Shown here: in pieces, positions 26,979-37,288 of the stretch
Layout of the letters: every line of letters begins with the position of its first letter
Numbering within the stretch: position 1 is the stretch's first letter
Source of the DNA: a candidate division NC10 bacterium CSP1-5
GTDB taxonomy: Bacteria; Methylomirabilota; Methylomirabilia; Methylomirabilales; CSP1-5
NCBI GenBank assembly: GCA_001443495.1
Contig: LDXR01000017.1
Span: 3,087-67,086 of the forward strand
DNA length: 64,000 nucleotides
Direction of reading: 5' to 3'
Program-made: the position numbers and the translations under genes
Notes under the pieces: generated by a model
Databases searched by the model: none
Told to the model about the DNA's origin: nothing
The model's input: only the letters and a program-made list of their open reading frames with translations

Positions 26979-28082
26979 CGGTCGAACTCGGTAAGCGACT
27001 CGAGACGGCGGTGGCGAAAATCCAAAACCTCTGGGCCTATCTTTGACCTGCCGGCGAAGGCACAGCGGGCTACACAGTTAGAGCAGATCGCCCAGGGCCC
27101 TGACTTTTGGAAGGAACCGGATCGAGCCCAGCGGCTTCTCAGGGAGCTCGGGGAGCTGAAGGAGACACTGTCACTCCACACTGCGCTCAGGAGTGAGGTC
27201 GAAGATCAGCGAACGCTGTTGGAACTGGCCCGGGAGGCGGACGATGAGGAGGCCCTCAAGGAGGTCGAGGGAGCGGTCAAGACGTTGGAGCAACGGATCA
27301 GCGATCTAGAGCTCCGCGCGGTCCTCTCTGGCCCACACGACCGGGGCAATGCCATCCTCTCGATCAATCCGGGGGCGGGCGGGACCGAGTCCCAGGACTG
27401 GGCCCAGATGCTGCTGCGGATGTACGCGCGCTGGTGCGACGGCAGAGGCTTCAAGACGCAGATCCTCGATCTCCAGCCGGGGGAGGAAGCGGGGATCAAG
27501 GGGGCGGTCGTTTCTGTCGTCGGTCCCTATGCGTACGGCACCCTCAAGGCCGAGGTGGGGGTTCATCGGCTCGTGCGGATTTCACCCTATGATGCCAGCC
27601 ACCGACGGCACACCTCCTTTGCCTCGGTGGCGGTCCTGCCCGAGGTGGAGGAGGTCGAGGTCGTGATTAACGAGAAGGACCTGAAGATCGAGACCTTCCG
27701 GGCGAGCGGGCATGGGGGACAACACGTGAACGTGACCGACTCGGCCGTCCGGATCACCCACCTCCCGACCGGGACCACAGTCTCGTGCCAGAATGAGCGT
27801 TCCCAGCACAAGAACAAGGCCCTCGCCATGAAGGTGCTCCGATCCCGACTGTATGAACATTTCCGGGAGAAACAGGAGCGGGAGATGCAGGCGTTGGCCG
27901 GTGAAAAAAAGGAGATCGCCTGGGGATCGCAGATTCGATCCTATATCCTCGCGCCGTATCAGCTCGTGAAGGACCATCGCACAGGCGTGGAGACGGGGAA
28001 CGTCGAGGCGGTGCTGAGTGGGGCGATCGATCCTTTCGTGAACGCCTATCTGTTTCAGCCCGCTCGCCGCCTTTCACCTTGA
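26975..28082 (+). CDS. prfB: Peptide chain release factor 2 (programmed +1 frameshift)
   Basis: RF2 terminates translation at UGA and UAA. Translation starts at ATG 26975 (AAAGGAGG upstream), reads 23 codons, meets CTT TGA C (27041-27047), and continues in the +1 frame from GAC 27045. The product is about 368 residues, the normal length. GGQ lies in SGHGGQHVNV (about residue 246). The codon-recognition tripeptide region reads RISPYDASHRRHTSF, that is SPY where E. coli has SPF. The coiled-coil first domain is present. The frameshift is the classic RF2 autoregulatory device and not a sequencing error. Confidence 0.96.
27041..27047 (+). promoter_or_regulatory. RF2 programmed frameshift site
   Basis: CTTTGAC with codon 24 as in-frame TGA. 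Slippage on CTT lets RF2 shortage raise RF2 synthesis. The internal Shine-Dalgarno-like element upstream is only TGGG, weaker than the usual AGGGGG. Confidence 0.9.
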
Positions 28083-28143
28083 CAGACTTGAAGGTTCCTC
28101 TTTACACTTTTGCGAATACGACCACGGGACAGTGGAGGTCGGA

Positions 28144-29631
28144 GTGGAGGAGAGCAGTCCGCTGATCCGGGAGCGGCAGGGGAAGCTCGAGAAGCTGCGT
28201 CGGATGGGGATCGACCCGTACGGCTTGCGTTGGGAAGTCACCGCGCTGGCCGGTGACCTTCAGCAACAGCACCGCGACGCATCGACCGCCTTTTTCGATT
28301 CCGAGGTGGTGGCCGTCAGCCTGGCCGGTCGGCTGATGACACTGCGCGACCACGGCAAGACGACCTTCGCCGATCTCAAGGACCGCACCGGCCAGATCCA
28401 GATATACTTGCGCGAGGACCGGCTCGGTAACGAGGCGTACAGCCTCCTGAAATGGACAGATATCGGCGATTTTCTGGGGGTCACGGGCCGCCTCTTTCGG
28501 ACCCGCACCGGCGAGCTCACCGTGGTAGTTGAAGAGTTCCGTCTGTTGACCAAGTCTCTCCGCCCTCTGCCAGAGAAGTGGCATGGCCTCGTCGACGTGG
28601 AGACTCGCTACCGGCAGCGGTATCTCGACTTGGTGGCAAACCCGGAGGTGGCGACGGTCTTTCAGCGTCGCTCGCTGCTGATCCGCGAGGTCCGGCAGTT
28701 CTTCGACCAGCGGGGATTCCTCGAGGTGGAGACCCCCATGATGCAGGCCGTGGCGGGGGGTGCCGCTGCTCGGCCTTTCATCACCCACCATAACGCGCTG
28801 GACATGGATCTCTATCTGCGCATCGCCCCGGAGCTCTACCTGAAACGCCTGTTGGTGGGCGGGCTGGAGCGGGTATACGAAATCAACCGCAACTTTCGGA
28901 ACGAGGGGATCGATACGCGCCACAATCCCGAGTTCACCATGCTGGAGTTCTATCAAGCGTACGCGGATTATCATGATTTGATGACCCTGACCGAGGAACT
29001 TCTCCCTCATCTCTGTCGGGTTCTTCTCGGCGGGGAGGAGCTCACGTACCAGGGCGCGCGGATCAATCTCTCTCCCCCCTGGCCCCGATTGACGGTCGTG
29101 GAGGCGCTCCGGAAGGTGGGCGGAATCCGGGAGGAGGATCTGGAAGGTGCCGAGAGGCTGCGGGCCGTGGCTGCCCAGCGCGGCGTTCCGGTACAGGCGG
29201 GGTGGGGACGGGGCAAGCTTGTCGACGCGTTGATGGCGCATTTGGTGGAGCCCCACTTGGTCCAGCCGACGTTCCTCCTCGACTTCCCCCTCGAGCTTTC
29301 CCCCCTGGCCAGGAGTCGGCCGGACGATCCTCGACTGGCCCAGCGGTTCGAGCTCTTCGTAGCAGGGCTCGAGCTGGCGAACGCCTATACGGAGCTGAAC
29401 GATCCTCAGGAACAGCGTCAGCGCCTCGAGGAACAGCTGCGGGCGCGAGAGGGTGGAGATGAGGAGGCTCACCGGATGGATGAGGATTTCGTCCGCGCCC
29501 TCGAGTACGGGATGCCGCCGGCGGCGGGCGAGGGGATCGGGATCGACCGTCTGGTCATGCTTGTCACCGATTCACCCTCCATCCGCGACGTCGTCCTGTT
29601 TCCGCAGCTCCGTCCGAAGGAGCAGGGATGA
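28144..29631 (+). CDS. lysS: Lysyl-tRNA synthetase, class II
   Basis: A 495-residue class IIb synthetase. The N-terminal OB-fold anticodon-binding domain includes GRLMTLRDHGKTTFADLKD. Motif 2 lies in YEINRNFRNEGIDTRHNPEF and motif 3 in GEGIGIDRLVMLVTD near the C-terminus. GTG 28144 follows GGAGGTCGGA at good spacing; GTG 28132 in the same frame is the alternative. It is flanked by prfB and lolC, and its stop overlaps the lolC start. Confidence 0.96.
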   Translation: MEESSPLIRERQGKLEKLRRMGIDPYGLRWEVTALAGDLQQQHRDASTAFFDSEVVAVSLAGRLMTLRDHGKTTFADLKDRTGQIQIYLREDRLGNEAYSLLKWTDIGDFLGVTGRLFRTRTGELTVVVEEFRLLTKSLRPLPEKWHGLVDVETRYRQRYLDLVANPEVATVFQRRSLLIREVRQFFDQRGFLEVETPMMQAVAGGAAARPFITHHNALDMDLYLRIAPELYLKRLLVGGLERVYEINRNFRNEGIDTRHNPEFTMLEFYQAYADYHDLMTLTEELLPHLCRVLLGGEELTYQGARINLSPPWPRLTVVEALRKVGGIREEDLEGAERLRAVAAQRGVPVQAGWGRGKLVDALMAHLVEPHLVQPTFLLDFPLELSPLARSRPDDPRLAQRFELFVAGLELANAYTELNDPQEQRQRLEEQLRAREGGDEEAHRMDEDFVRALEYGMPPAAGEGIGIDRLVMLVTDSPSIRDVVLFPQLRPKEQG

Positions 29632-30893
29632 GCCTGCGTCGACAGATGCCTTACGAGATTCTGATCGGGTTCAGGTATCTGAAGTCGAAGCGGCGAGAAG
29701 CCGTGATCTCCCTGATCACGCTGATCTCAAGCGGCGGGGTGGCCCTGGGCGTCATGGCCCTCATCGTCGTCCTCTCGGTTATGAGCGGCTTCGAGAGGGA
29801 TCTCCGGGCCAAGATCCTGGGAACCACTGCCCATGTAGTCTTGCTCAAGTTCGGCGAGGGAGGGGTGACTAACGCGGGTGAGCTCCTGCCCCGTGTCGAG
29901 TCGCTCCCGCATGTGATCGGGGCTGCTCCCTTCACCCTCCATCAGGTCATGCTCACGTCTCGCCAGGGGGTGATGGGGGCCGTCCTCCGGGGGATTGATC
30001 CCCAGCAGGAGGGGAAGGTCACCGAGCTGGCACGAAACATGAAAGAAGGGACCCTGGATGCCCTCCGTCGGGTCGATGATGGGATCATCCTCGGCAAGTC
30101 GTTGGCGGCCAGCCTGGGGGTCCGCATCGGAGATGCGGTGAATGTCGTCTCTCCCGTCGGGGGGGGCGTGACGCCCCTCGGGATGGTTCCCCGGGTCAAG
30201 CAGTTTACCCTGGCTGGGATTTTCGAGGCCGGGATGTACGAATACGACGCAGGGCTGGCCTACATCCCCATTCCGGCCGCCCAGGCCTTCTTCCGGATGG
30301 GCACCGCCGTTACCGGGGTGGAGATCAAGATCGACGATATCTACGAGGCCGCTCGGGTGGCCGGCCGGGTCCAGGAGGAGCTCGGGTTTCCCTTTTACAC
30401 CCGGACCTGGATGGAAATGCACAAGAACCTCTTCTCGGCCCTGAAGCTCGAGAAGACGGTGATGTTTATCATCCTCGTGATGATCGTCTTGGTGGCCGCC
30501 TTTGGCATTGTCAGCACGCTCACGATGGTGGTGATGGAGAAGACCAGGGAGATCGCTATCCTGAAGTCGATGGGGGCCACAGCGGCCGGTATCATGAAGA
30601 TCTTCATGGTGGAGGGGATTGTGATCGGGACAGCCGGGACCCTCCTCGGGCTCTTGGGCGGACTCGCCGTGACGGTCAATCTGGACACGATCGTCCCCTT
30701 CATCGAGCGCCTCTTCGGGATCAACGCCTTTCCCGGCGACGTCTATTTCCTGGATAAATTGCCGCACCAGGTGAATGTCCCGGACGTGGTCGCGGTGGTG
30801 ACGGTAAGCCTGGTCATCAGCTTCCTCGCTACCGTGTATCCGTCCTGGCAGGCTTCGCGTCTGGACCCGGTGGAGGCCCTCAGGTATGAATGA
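29628..30893 (+). CDS. lolC: Lipoprotein-releasing ABC permease (LolC/E family)
   Basis: This membrane subunit of the LolCDE complex extracts lipoproteins from the inner membrane for LolA. The 421-residue protein has the MacB/FtsX-like layout. One N-terminal transmembrane helix (ISSGGVALGVMALIVVLSVM) precedes a periplasmic domain of about 220 residues and three C-terminal helices. The cytoplasmic MEKTREIAILKSMGAT coupling segment is conserved. Only one permease gene is present, so a LolF-like homodimer or a distant second gene is expected. ATG overlaps the lysS stop and the 3' end overlaps lolD by 8 nt. Confidence 0.93.
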   Translation: MSLRRQMPYEILIGFRYLKSKRREAVISLITLISSGGVALGVMALIVVLSVMSGFERDLRAKILGTTAHVVLLKFGEGGVTNAGELLPRVESLPHVIGAAPFTLHQVMLTSRQGVMGAVLRGIDPQQEGKVTELARNMKEGTLDALRRVDDGIILGKSLAASLGVRIGDAVNVVSPVGGGVTPLGMVPRVKQFTLAGIFEAGMYEYDAGLAYIPIPAAQAFFRMGTAVTGVEIKIDDIYEAARVAGRVQEELGFPFYTRTWMEMHKNLFSALKLEKTVMFIILVMIVLVAAFGIVSTLTMVVMEKTREIAILKSMGATAAGIMKIFMVEGIVIGTAGTLLGLLGGLAVTVNLDTIVPFIERLFGINAFPGDVYFLDKLPHQVNVPDVVAVVTVSLVISFLATVYPSWQASRLDPVEALRYE

Positions 30894-31605
30894 ATTCATC
30901 GAGGTCCGCGATCTTCGGAAGTCCTTCCGGATGGGGGGGGAGGCGCTCCACATCTTGAAGGGGGTCAATCTCAGGGTCCGGCGGGGGGAATTCCTCGCCA
31001 TCGTGGGCCCCTCAGGGGTGGGGAAGAGCACCCTGCTTCATATCCTGGGGGGGCTGGACCGCCCCACCGCAGGTCACGTATACTACCAGGGCGTCGAGAT
31101 CTCCCGCCTGCCCGAGGGGGAGCTGGCGGCGTTCCGGAATCGCACGATCGGTTTCGTCTTCCAGTTCCACCATCTCTTGCCGGAGTTTTCGGCCCTGGAG
31201 AATACCATGATGCCGGGCCTGATTGGACGACAGGGTTGGGAGAACGCCGAGGAGAAGGCGCGAGGAATGTTGAAGCGCGTGGGGCTTGCAGACCGGTTCA
31301 GGCACAGGCCAGGGGAGCTGTCCGGGGGTGAGCAGCAGCGGGTGGCCATTGCCCGGGCATTGGTTCTGTCCCCCACCGTCCTTCTTGCTGATGAGCCGAC
31401 CGGGAATCTGGACTCGAAGACCGGTGAGGCTATCTTTGATCTCCTCCGGGAACTCAATCGGGAGCAGGGACTCACGGTGATCCTCGTCACCCACAATGAG
31501 TGGTTTGCGCGGCAGACCGATCGGATGCTTCGGATGGCGGACGGTCAGCTGGGGGAAGTCGGGCCCGGAAGGGAGTCGGGGGTCAGGGACGCCGGCACCC
31601 GATGA
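30886..31605 (+). CDS. lolD: Lipoprotein-releasing ABC ATPase
   Basis: A 239-residue ATP-binding subunit that powers LolC/E. The Walker A GPSGVGKSTLLH (about residue 41), Q-loop FVFQFHHLLPEFSALEN, signature LSGGEQQRVAIARAL (about 145), Walker B VLLADEPTGNLD (about 166) and H-loop VTHNEWFA are all intact. FQFHHLLPEF is the characteristic LolD variant. It is translationally coupled to lolC. A glycine- and arginine-rich tail of about 18 residues follows the fold. Confidence 0.96.
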   Translation: MNEFIEVRDLRKSFRMGGEALHILKGVNLRVRRGEFLAIVGPSGVGKSTLLHILGGLDRPTAGHVYYQGVEISRLPEGELAAFRNRTIGFVFQFHHLLPEFSALENTMMPGLIGRQGWENAEEKARGMLKRVGLADRFRHRPGELSGGEQQRVAIARALVLSPTVLLADEPTGNLDSKTGEAIFDLLRELNREQGLTVILVTHNEWFARQTDRMLRMADGQLGEVGPGRESGVRDAGTR

Positions 31606-31656
31606 GGGCGGTCATCCACACCATAAGGCGCGGAGCAGGAGTGCCAAAATCTTTCG

Positions 31657-31685
31657 TTGCTGGTCGGAGAGAAAGCTGCTATACT
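31657..31685 (+). promoter_or_regulatory. clpC promoter
   Basis: TTGCTG (31657-31662), 17 nt, TATACT (31680-31685). It gives a leader of about 30 nt before the clpC ATG. No CIRCE or CtsR-type operator was noticed. Confidence 0.6.
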
Positions 31686-31722
31686 CGGCCTAGTTGCCAT
31701 ACATCCGGGAGAGGGGATGGGT

Positions 31723-34155
31723 ATGTTTGAGCGTTTTACCGAACGGGCGCGGAAGGTAATCATCCTGGCCCGGGAAGAGGCGATCCGTCTCGGACACAAC
31801 TTTGTCGGGACGGAGCATCTCCTCCTCGGTCTTGTCCGGGAGGGGGATGGTCTCGCAATGGCCATCCTGAAGAAGCTCACCGTGAACCTCTCGACCCTGA
31901 AGGGAGAGGTGGAAAAGATCGTCTCCGTCGGGACCCAGGTGAGCCCCGCGGGCGAGGTCCCCTTCACCCCCCAGGCCAAGAAGGTCCTCGAATACGCTAT
32001 CTCCGAAGCCCGGTCCATGGGGCATAACTATATCGGCACCGAGCATCTCCTCCTGGGGCTCGTCCGCGAAGGGGAGGGGATTGCATCGCTCGTCCTCCGG
32101 GACGTGGGAGTGACGGTCGCAGCCGCCAAGGCTCAGGCGCAAGAGCTGTTAGGCGAGCAGGCCACCAAGGCCGCTGGCACCGGTCGGACGCCCGCCCTCG
32201 ACGAGTTTGGAGTCGAACTGACCAACATGGCGCGTCAGGGAAAACTCGATCCCGTCATCGGTCGGGAGGCGGAGATCGAACGGGTCATTCAGATCCTGTC
32301 CCGGCGGACCAAGAATAATCCGGTCCTTATCGGAGAGGCCGGCGTGGGCAAGACGGCCATTGTGGAGGGATTGGCCCAGCGGATCGTCGCCTCCGATGTG
32401 CCGGAGACCCTCCTGCGCAAGCGCGTGGTGCAGCTCGACCTCCCCGGAATGGTTGCAGGTACCAAGTACCGGGGCCAGTTCGAAGAGCGGCTTAAGGCGG
32501 TCATCAAAGAGATCCAGCAGACGGGGAATGTCATTATCTTTATCGACGAGCTGCATACCCTGGTCGGGGCCGGGGCGGCCGAAGGCGCGATCGATGCCTC
32601 GAACATGCTCAAGCCGGCCTTGGCCCGCGGCGAGATCCAGGTGATTGGCGCCACCACCATGGATGAGTACCGCAAGTATGTGGAGAAGGATCGGGCGCTG
32701 GAGCGGCGCTTCCAGACGATCTTTGTCGGCCAGCCGAGTGTGGACGAGACCATCCGGATCCTCCGCGAGATCAAGGACCTCTACGAAGCCCATCATTCCG
32801 CCGTCATCACCGAAGAAGCCGTGGTGGCGGCTGCCCGGCTGTCACACCGCTATATTGCTGACCGCTTTCTGCCCGACAAGGCGATCGACGTCATGGACGA
32901 GGCAGGCTCCCGCGCCCGCCTGAAGTCGCTGATGCTCCCGGAGGACATCCGGGAGATGGAGAATGAGGTGGAGCGCCTCCGTCAGCAGAAAGAAGATGCC
33001 ATCAGGACGCAGGCCTTTGAGGTGGCTGCACGCCTCCGAGATGCCGAGCGGAGACTTCGAGCAGAGCTTGAAGAAAGAAGGAATAAATGGAAGGAATTCA
33101 AGACAAAAGAGAAGATCATAGTCAACGATGAAGACATCGCGTACATCGTCTCTAAGTGGACGGGCATTCCGCTGTACCAAATTGAAGAGGCCGAGGCCCA
33201 GAGGCTGCTCCGGATGGAGGAGGATCTCGGCAAGCGCGTCGTGGGGCAGGAGGAGGCGATCCGAGCAGTGACGCGGGCCATCCGGCGCTCCCGCTCCGGC
33301 TTGAAGAATCCCCGGAGGCCGGTGGGTTCTTTCATATTCCTCGGCCCGACGGGGGTGGGAAAGACGGAGCTGGCCAAGGCGTTGGCGGAGTTCCTCTTTG
33401 GAACCGAAGATGCCATCGTCCGCGTCGATATGTCGGAGTATATGGAGCGCTTCGCCGTCTCGCGACTCATCGGGGCCCCCCCGGGCTATATCGGCTATGA
33501 TGACAGCGGCCAGCTCACGGAAAAGGTGCGTCGCCGCCCCTTTTCGGTGATCCTTCTGGACGAGATCGAGAAGGCCCACCCGGAGGTGTTCAACCTCCTC
33601 CTGCAGATCTTTGAAGACGGCCACCTGACCGACAGCTACGGTCGACAGGTGGACTTCAAAAACACGATCCTGATTATGACCAGCAATATCGGGGCACGGC
33701 AGATCACCATGCATGCCCCCATGGGCTTCACCACGGGGAGCCAGGAACAGAGCTACGCCAAGATGAAGGAGACGGTCCTGGCGGAGCTGAAGAAGACCTT
33801 TAACCCCGAGTTCATGAACCGGATTGATGAGGTGATCGTTTTCCACCCCCTTGCGAAGGAGCACATGCGGAAGATCGCCGACCTGATGCTGCAGCGACTC
33901 CAGTCGCAGCTCGATGAAAAACGGATCACGCTGATGATGTCCGATGACGCCAAGGAGTTCCTCATCGACAAGGGATACGACCCGCAGTTCGGGGCGAGAC
34001 CTCTGCGCCGGGCCATCCAGCGCTACGTGGAGGACCTCTTGGCCGAAGAGATGCTTCGAGGAGGCCTCACCGAGGGGAGCACGGTTCGCGTGAAGGCAGG
34101 GGTCGACGTGCTCACAGCGGAAGAGGTGACCAATCTTCTCGGGCAGACCAGCTGA
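31723..34155 (+). CDS. clpC: ATP-dependent Clp protease ATPase subunit ClpC
   Basis: This Hsp100 unfoldase feeds substrates to ClpP. The 810-residue product has two N-terminal Clp repeats (residues about 1-145). AAA-1 carries Walker [14 protein letters not shown] (about 205), the middle region holds a UVR-like coiled coil (about 415-450), and AAA-2 carries [14 protein letters not shown] (about 541). Walker B elements VIIFIDELH and [14 protein letters not shown] are present. ATG 31723 is preferred over 31717 because of the spacing to GGGAGAGGGG. It is a single-gene unit bounded by its own promoter and terminator; no mcsA, mcsB or ctsR is nearby. Confidence 0.96.
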   Translation: MFERFTERARKVIILAREEAIRLGHNFVGTEHLLLGLVREGDGLAMAILKKLTVNLSTLKGEVEKIVSVGTQVSPAGEVPFTPQAKKVLEYAISEARSMGHNYIGTEHLLLGLVREGEGIASLVLRDVGVTVAAAKAQAQELLGEQATKAAGTGRTPALDEFGVELTNMARQGKLDPVIGREAEIERVIQILSRRTKNNPVLIGEAGVGKTAIVEGLAQRIVASDVPETLLRKRVVQLDLPGMVAGTKYRGQFEERLKAVIKEIQQTGNVIIFIDELHTLVGAGAAEGAIDASNMLKPALARGEIQVIGATTMDEYRKYVEKDRALERRFQTIFVGQPSVDETIRILREIKDLYEAHHSAVITEEAVVAAARLSHRYIADRFLPDKAIDVMDEAGSRARLKSLMLPEDIREMENEVERLRQQKEDAIRTQAFEVAARLRDAERRLRAELEERRNKWKEFKTKEKIIVNDEDIAYIVSKWTGIPLYQIEEAEAQRLLRMEEDLGKRVVGQEEAIRAVTRAIRRSRSGLKNPRRPVGSFIFLGPTGVGKTELAKALAEFLFGTEDAIVRVDMSEYMERFAVSRLIGAPPGYIGYDDSGQLTEKVRRRPFSVILLDEIEKAHPEVFNLLLQIFEDGHLTDSYGRQVDFKNTILIMTSNIGARQITMHAPMGFTTGSQEQSYAKMKETVLAELKKTFNPEFMNRIDEVIVFHPLAKEHMRKIADLMLQRLQSQLDEKRITLMMSDDAKEFLIDKGYDPQFGARPLRRAIQRYVEDLLAEEMLRGGLTEGSTVRVKAGVDVLTAEEVTNLLGQTS

Positions 34156-34175
34156 GTGACCCAGATCCCACCACG

Positions 34176-34197
34176 AGGGTCCGACAGGACCCTTTTT
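34176..34197 (+). terminator. Rho-independent terminator after clpC
   Basis: AGGGTCC / GGACCCT stem with loop GACA, followed by five T residues. Confidence 0.85.
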
Positions 34198-34199
34198 GG

Positions 34200-34228
34200 T
34201 TTACTTCCCCCCCCTGCAGTGGTATAAG
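34200..34228 (+). promoter_or_regulatory. Possible bamA promoter
   Basis: TTTACT (34200-34205), 17 nt, TATAAG (34223-34228), about 60 nt before the bamA ATG. No extracytoplasmic-stress (sigma-E type) motif is obvious. Confidence 0.5.
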
Positions 34229-34289
34229 TCGCGCGGTGTCTTGAGAGGCCGAGGGTCCATTTCCATCTTACAGGAGAGGTTGTCGATAG

Positions 34290-36569
34290 ATGGAGCGAAC
34301 CCTACGGACGGTCTTTTTTTTGTCGTCTGCCTTCCTCTTGATCCAGACGTGTCCCACCGTTGCGTGGGGTCAGCAGGTACCCACGGTCAAAGAGATCAAT
34401 ATTCGAGGGAATCAGAAGGTCGAGTCTGATGCCATCCGTCAACGCATTCAGACGCGCGTTGGTGATCCTTTTTCGCCCGAGAAGATCCGTGGGGATGTCG
34501 AGCGCCTGTTCAAGATGGGCTTCTTCGATGATGTCATGGTCGAGGCGGAGGAGCTGGAAGGAGGACTGCGCCTGATCTACGCGGTCACGGAGAAACCCAG
34601 CATTCGGTCGATTCGGATTGTCGGGGCCAAGGAGATTGAAGAAAAGGACGTTCGTGACCGCATCGACGTTGCCGCCGGGACGGTGTTCGACCCCCAAGCC
34701 CTCGGTCGGAATGCCGAAAAGATCCGGGCCCACTACGAAGGGGAGGGATTCTATGTCGCCCAGGTGGTGGGAAGGTCCGAGAAGGTCTCGGACCGGGAGG
34801 TGGACCTCGTCTTTGAGATCGAGGAGGGGGCGAAGTTTTACGTGAGGGACATTACCTTCGTGGGCAACAAGGGGCTCAGTGCCGGGACGATCAAAGGGGT
34901 GATGGCGACGAAGGAGCGGTTTTTCATTTGGTTTCTTCGGCCTGGGGTCCTCAAACGGCCGGACCTCGACCAAGACGTGGAGCGGATCAAGGCGCTGTAT
35001 CTCGACCGAGGGTATCTGCAGGTGAAGGTTGCAGAGCCGGAGATTCAGATCGATAAGGCGGCGAATCGCCTGGACATCATGTTCCGGATCGAGGAGGGCC
35101 TCCGGTTCCGCACGGGAACGGTCAGCGTGCAGGGAAGCACCATCTTCACTCCAGAGGAACTCGTGGCCAGCCTCAAACTGCCCCGGGAGGAGTTCTTCGG
35201 TCGCGATGTCCTCCGCAAGGACCTGCTGGCCCTGTCTGAAAAATATTCCGAGCTGGGATACGTCTTTGCAGATGTCGTTCCGGTCACCCGGGTACGAGCG
35301 GATGAGTCGGTTGTCGACGTAAACTTCGAGATTACCGAGGGGATAAAGGCCTATGTGGAGCGGATCGAGATTCGGGGGAATACGAAGACGCGTGACGGGG
35401 TGATCCGGAGACATCTGGAGTTAGCCGAGGGGGATGTATACAACGGCAAGCTCCTTCGGGAAGCACGGACAGCACTGAGCCGCCTCGGGTACTTCGAATC
35501 GGTGGATGTCAAGAGCAGCCAAGGGTCTGCACCCGAGCAACTCGTGCTCGGAATCGACGTGAAGGAAAAGCCCACAGGTCGGTTGGGAGTCGGTGGGGGG
35601 TTCAGCACCTCCGGGGGAGCCATCGGGACTGTCTTCTTGACCGAGGATAATCTCTTCGGGCTCGGGAAGCGGATCCGTCTCGCGGCGCAGTTGGGGACCA
35701 TCAGCAGTGGTCTGAACCTTCGGTACGATGATCCCTTCTTCTTGGACTCCGACTATTCCTTCAGCCTGGCTGCCTTCGACCGGACCTCGGACTTCGACGA
35801 TTTTACCGAAGAGCGGCGCGGAGCCGAAATCGGATTTGGCCGTCGATTCTTCAAGTATAATTTCGTGAGTATCGGGTACCTGTATGAGGTGGTTGATATC
35901 TCTGACGTCAGCCCGACCGCCTCGAGTCTCATCAGAAATGAGCAGGGGACCTCGTCGACCAGCTCCATCAACCTCGGGCTGGTCCGAGACACGCGCGATA
36001 ATCCCAGCAACCCCACGAGGGGGTACCGCGTCAGCCTGAATAATGAGTGGGCGGGCGGCCCGCTGGGAGCGGACAACGATTTTTACAAGATCATTCTGGA
36101 TGCCCGATATCACTTTCCCATTTTCGAAGACCAGGAGATCATTGGGTCGATCCGGGGGCGCGGTGGGTTCGTCGAGACCTACGGGGATACTGATCAAGTC
36201 CCGCTCCAGGAGCGGTTCTTCCTCGGAGGACCCACCAACTTTCGCGGGAGTGGTTTCCGGAAACTGAGCCCCCGGGACCCGGTGACCGGGGAGCGGGTCG
36301 GAGGGAACCAGTTTTACCTCTTCACCACGGAGGTAGGATTCCCCATCTTCAAGGAGTTTATCGATCTCCGGGGGGCCGTCTTTTTTGATGCCGCGCAAAC
36401 CATGGGTCAGGACGAGGCGATCAACTTTGACCCGGAATATGCCTTTGGGTTTGGGCTGGGCCTGGTGACCCCCTTCGGCCCGGTCCGGGTCGACCTCGGA
36501 TATAACCCCGATCCGCGCGCGGACAATGACAATTTTGTCATCCATTTCAACCTGGGACGCGTGTTCTAG
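34290..36569 (+). CDS. bamA: Outer membrane protein assembly factor BamA
   Basis: The essential Omp85 protein that inserts beta-barrels into the outer membrane. The 759-residue precursor has a signal peptide (hydrophobic stretch to about residue 27, cut after VAWGQ). Five POTRA domains follow (about 30-345), the first starting VKEINIRGNQKV. A 16-strand barrel fills the rest, ending in the C-terminal aromatic signal FNLGRVF. The conserved barrel loop is seen as GGPTNFRGSGFRKL, a variant of the usual VRGF. ACAGGAGAGG precedes the start. It opens the envelope cluster. Confidence 0.96.
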   Translation: MERTLRTVFFLSSAFLLIQTCPTVAWGQQVPTVKEINIRGNQKVESDAIRQRIQTRVGDPFSPEKIRGDVERLFKMGFFDDVMVEAEELEGGLRLIYAVTEKPSIRSIRIVGAKEIEEKDVRDRIDVAAGTVFDPQALGRNAEKIRAHYEGEGFYVAQVVGRSEKVSDREVDLVFEIEEGAKFYVRDITFVGNKGLSAGTIKGVMATKERFFIWFLRPGVLKRPDLDQDVERIKALYLDRGYLQVKVAEPEIQIDKAANRLDIMFRIEEGLRFRTGTVSVQGSTIFTPEELVASLKLPREEFFGRDVLRKDLLALSEKYSELGYVFADVVPVTRVRADESVVDVNFEITEGIKAYVERIEIRGNTKTRDGVIRRHLELAEGDVYNGKLLREARTALSRLGYFESVDVKSSQGSAPEQLVLGIDVKEKPTGRLGVGGGFSTSGGAIGTVFLTEDNLFGLGKRIRLAAQLGTISSGLNLRYDDPFFLDSDYSFSLAAFDRTSDFDDFTEERRGAEIGFGRRFFKYNFVSIGYLYEVVDISDVSPTASSLIRNEQGTSSTSSINLGLVRDTRDNPSNPTRGYRVSLNNEWAGGPLGADNDFYKIILDARYHFPIFEDQEIIGSIRGRGGFVETYGDTDQVPLQERFFLGGPTNFRGSGFRKLSPRDPVTGERVGGNQFYLFTTEVGFPIFKEFIDLRGAVFFDAAQTMGQDEAINFDPEYAFGFGLGLVTPFGPVRVDLGYNPDPRADNDNFVIHFNLGRVF

Positions 36570-36592
36570 GTGAAAGCTGGGAGGTGAAGGAA

Positions 36593-37132
36593 ATGCGAAT
36601 GAGGCGGGGGACCTTGAGGGGACTGCCGCTGTTGGTGCTGGCCGCACTCGCCGTCGGAGTGGATGCGGCTCCGGTGGGTGCCCAGGCGGTCAAGATCGGT
36701 CTTGTAGACCTGCAGAGGGTCCTGTTGGAGTCCAAGAAGGGGAAGGACGCCCTGGCAAAGCTCAAGACCGACAGGGACGCGAAGCAGCGAGACCTTGATG
36801 CCCAAGAAAAGAAGGTCCGCCAGACGGAAACCGATTTCGAGAAGCAACGCTCCGTGCTGAGTGAAGACGCCAGGAGGGAGAAGGAGAAGGTGATGCAGAA
36901 GGCGCGGCGAGATCTGGCTCGGATCGTGGACGACCTGAATCGCGAGTTCGGCGAGCGCGAGCGAGATCTGCGAGAGCGGTTGGTCCGGGAGATTACCACC
37001 GTGGTGCGGGAATACGGCAAGAAGAACGGGTACGTGCTGATCCTAGAGGTGCGGGCCGCGGGGGTGATGCACAGCAGTGAGGGGGCCGATATCAGCAAGG
37101 AAGTTATCGCCGTCTACGATGCCGGGAAATAA
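36593..37132 (+). CDS. skp: Periplasmic chaperone Skp/OmpH
   Basis: A periplasmic trimeric holdase that carries outer-membrane proteins to BamA. The roughly 179-residue precursor has a signal peptide (MRMRRGTLRGLPLLVLAAL, cleaved after the GAQA region). KIGLVDLQRVLLESKKGKDA follows, then a long charged coiled coil of about 80 residues and the C-terminal beta segment GYVLILEVRAAGVMH. GGGAGGTGAAGG precedes ATG 36593. The neighbouring lpxD found in many genomes is missing. Confidence 0.92.
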   Translation: MRMRRGTLRGLPLLVLAALAVGVDAAPVGAQAVKIGLVDLQRVLLESKKGKDALAKLKTDRDAKQRDLDAQEKKVRQTETDFEKQRSVLSEDARREKEKVMQKARRDLARIVDDLNREFGERERDLRERLVREITTVVREYGKKNGYVLILEVRAAGVMHSSEGADISKEVIAVYDAGK

Positions 37133-37288
37133 TTGATTGAGAGACCGCCGCACCGGCAGGGGCGGGGCTTCGCCGAGAGAATCCTCTTATTTGCTTGCTT
37201 CTCAAGCGCCTTCGTGATATGACAGCTCGGCTGTCTGGGCGCTGGGTCCGGGTGCGGTGGGGCCAGCGGCGATTATGAGGTCGGGGCG

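Noticed and set aside
26975-27046. prfB disrupted by a stop codon
   Set aside because: The stop is the TGA of the known RF2 programmed frameshift site in its canonical position, so the gene is intact.
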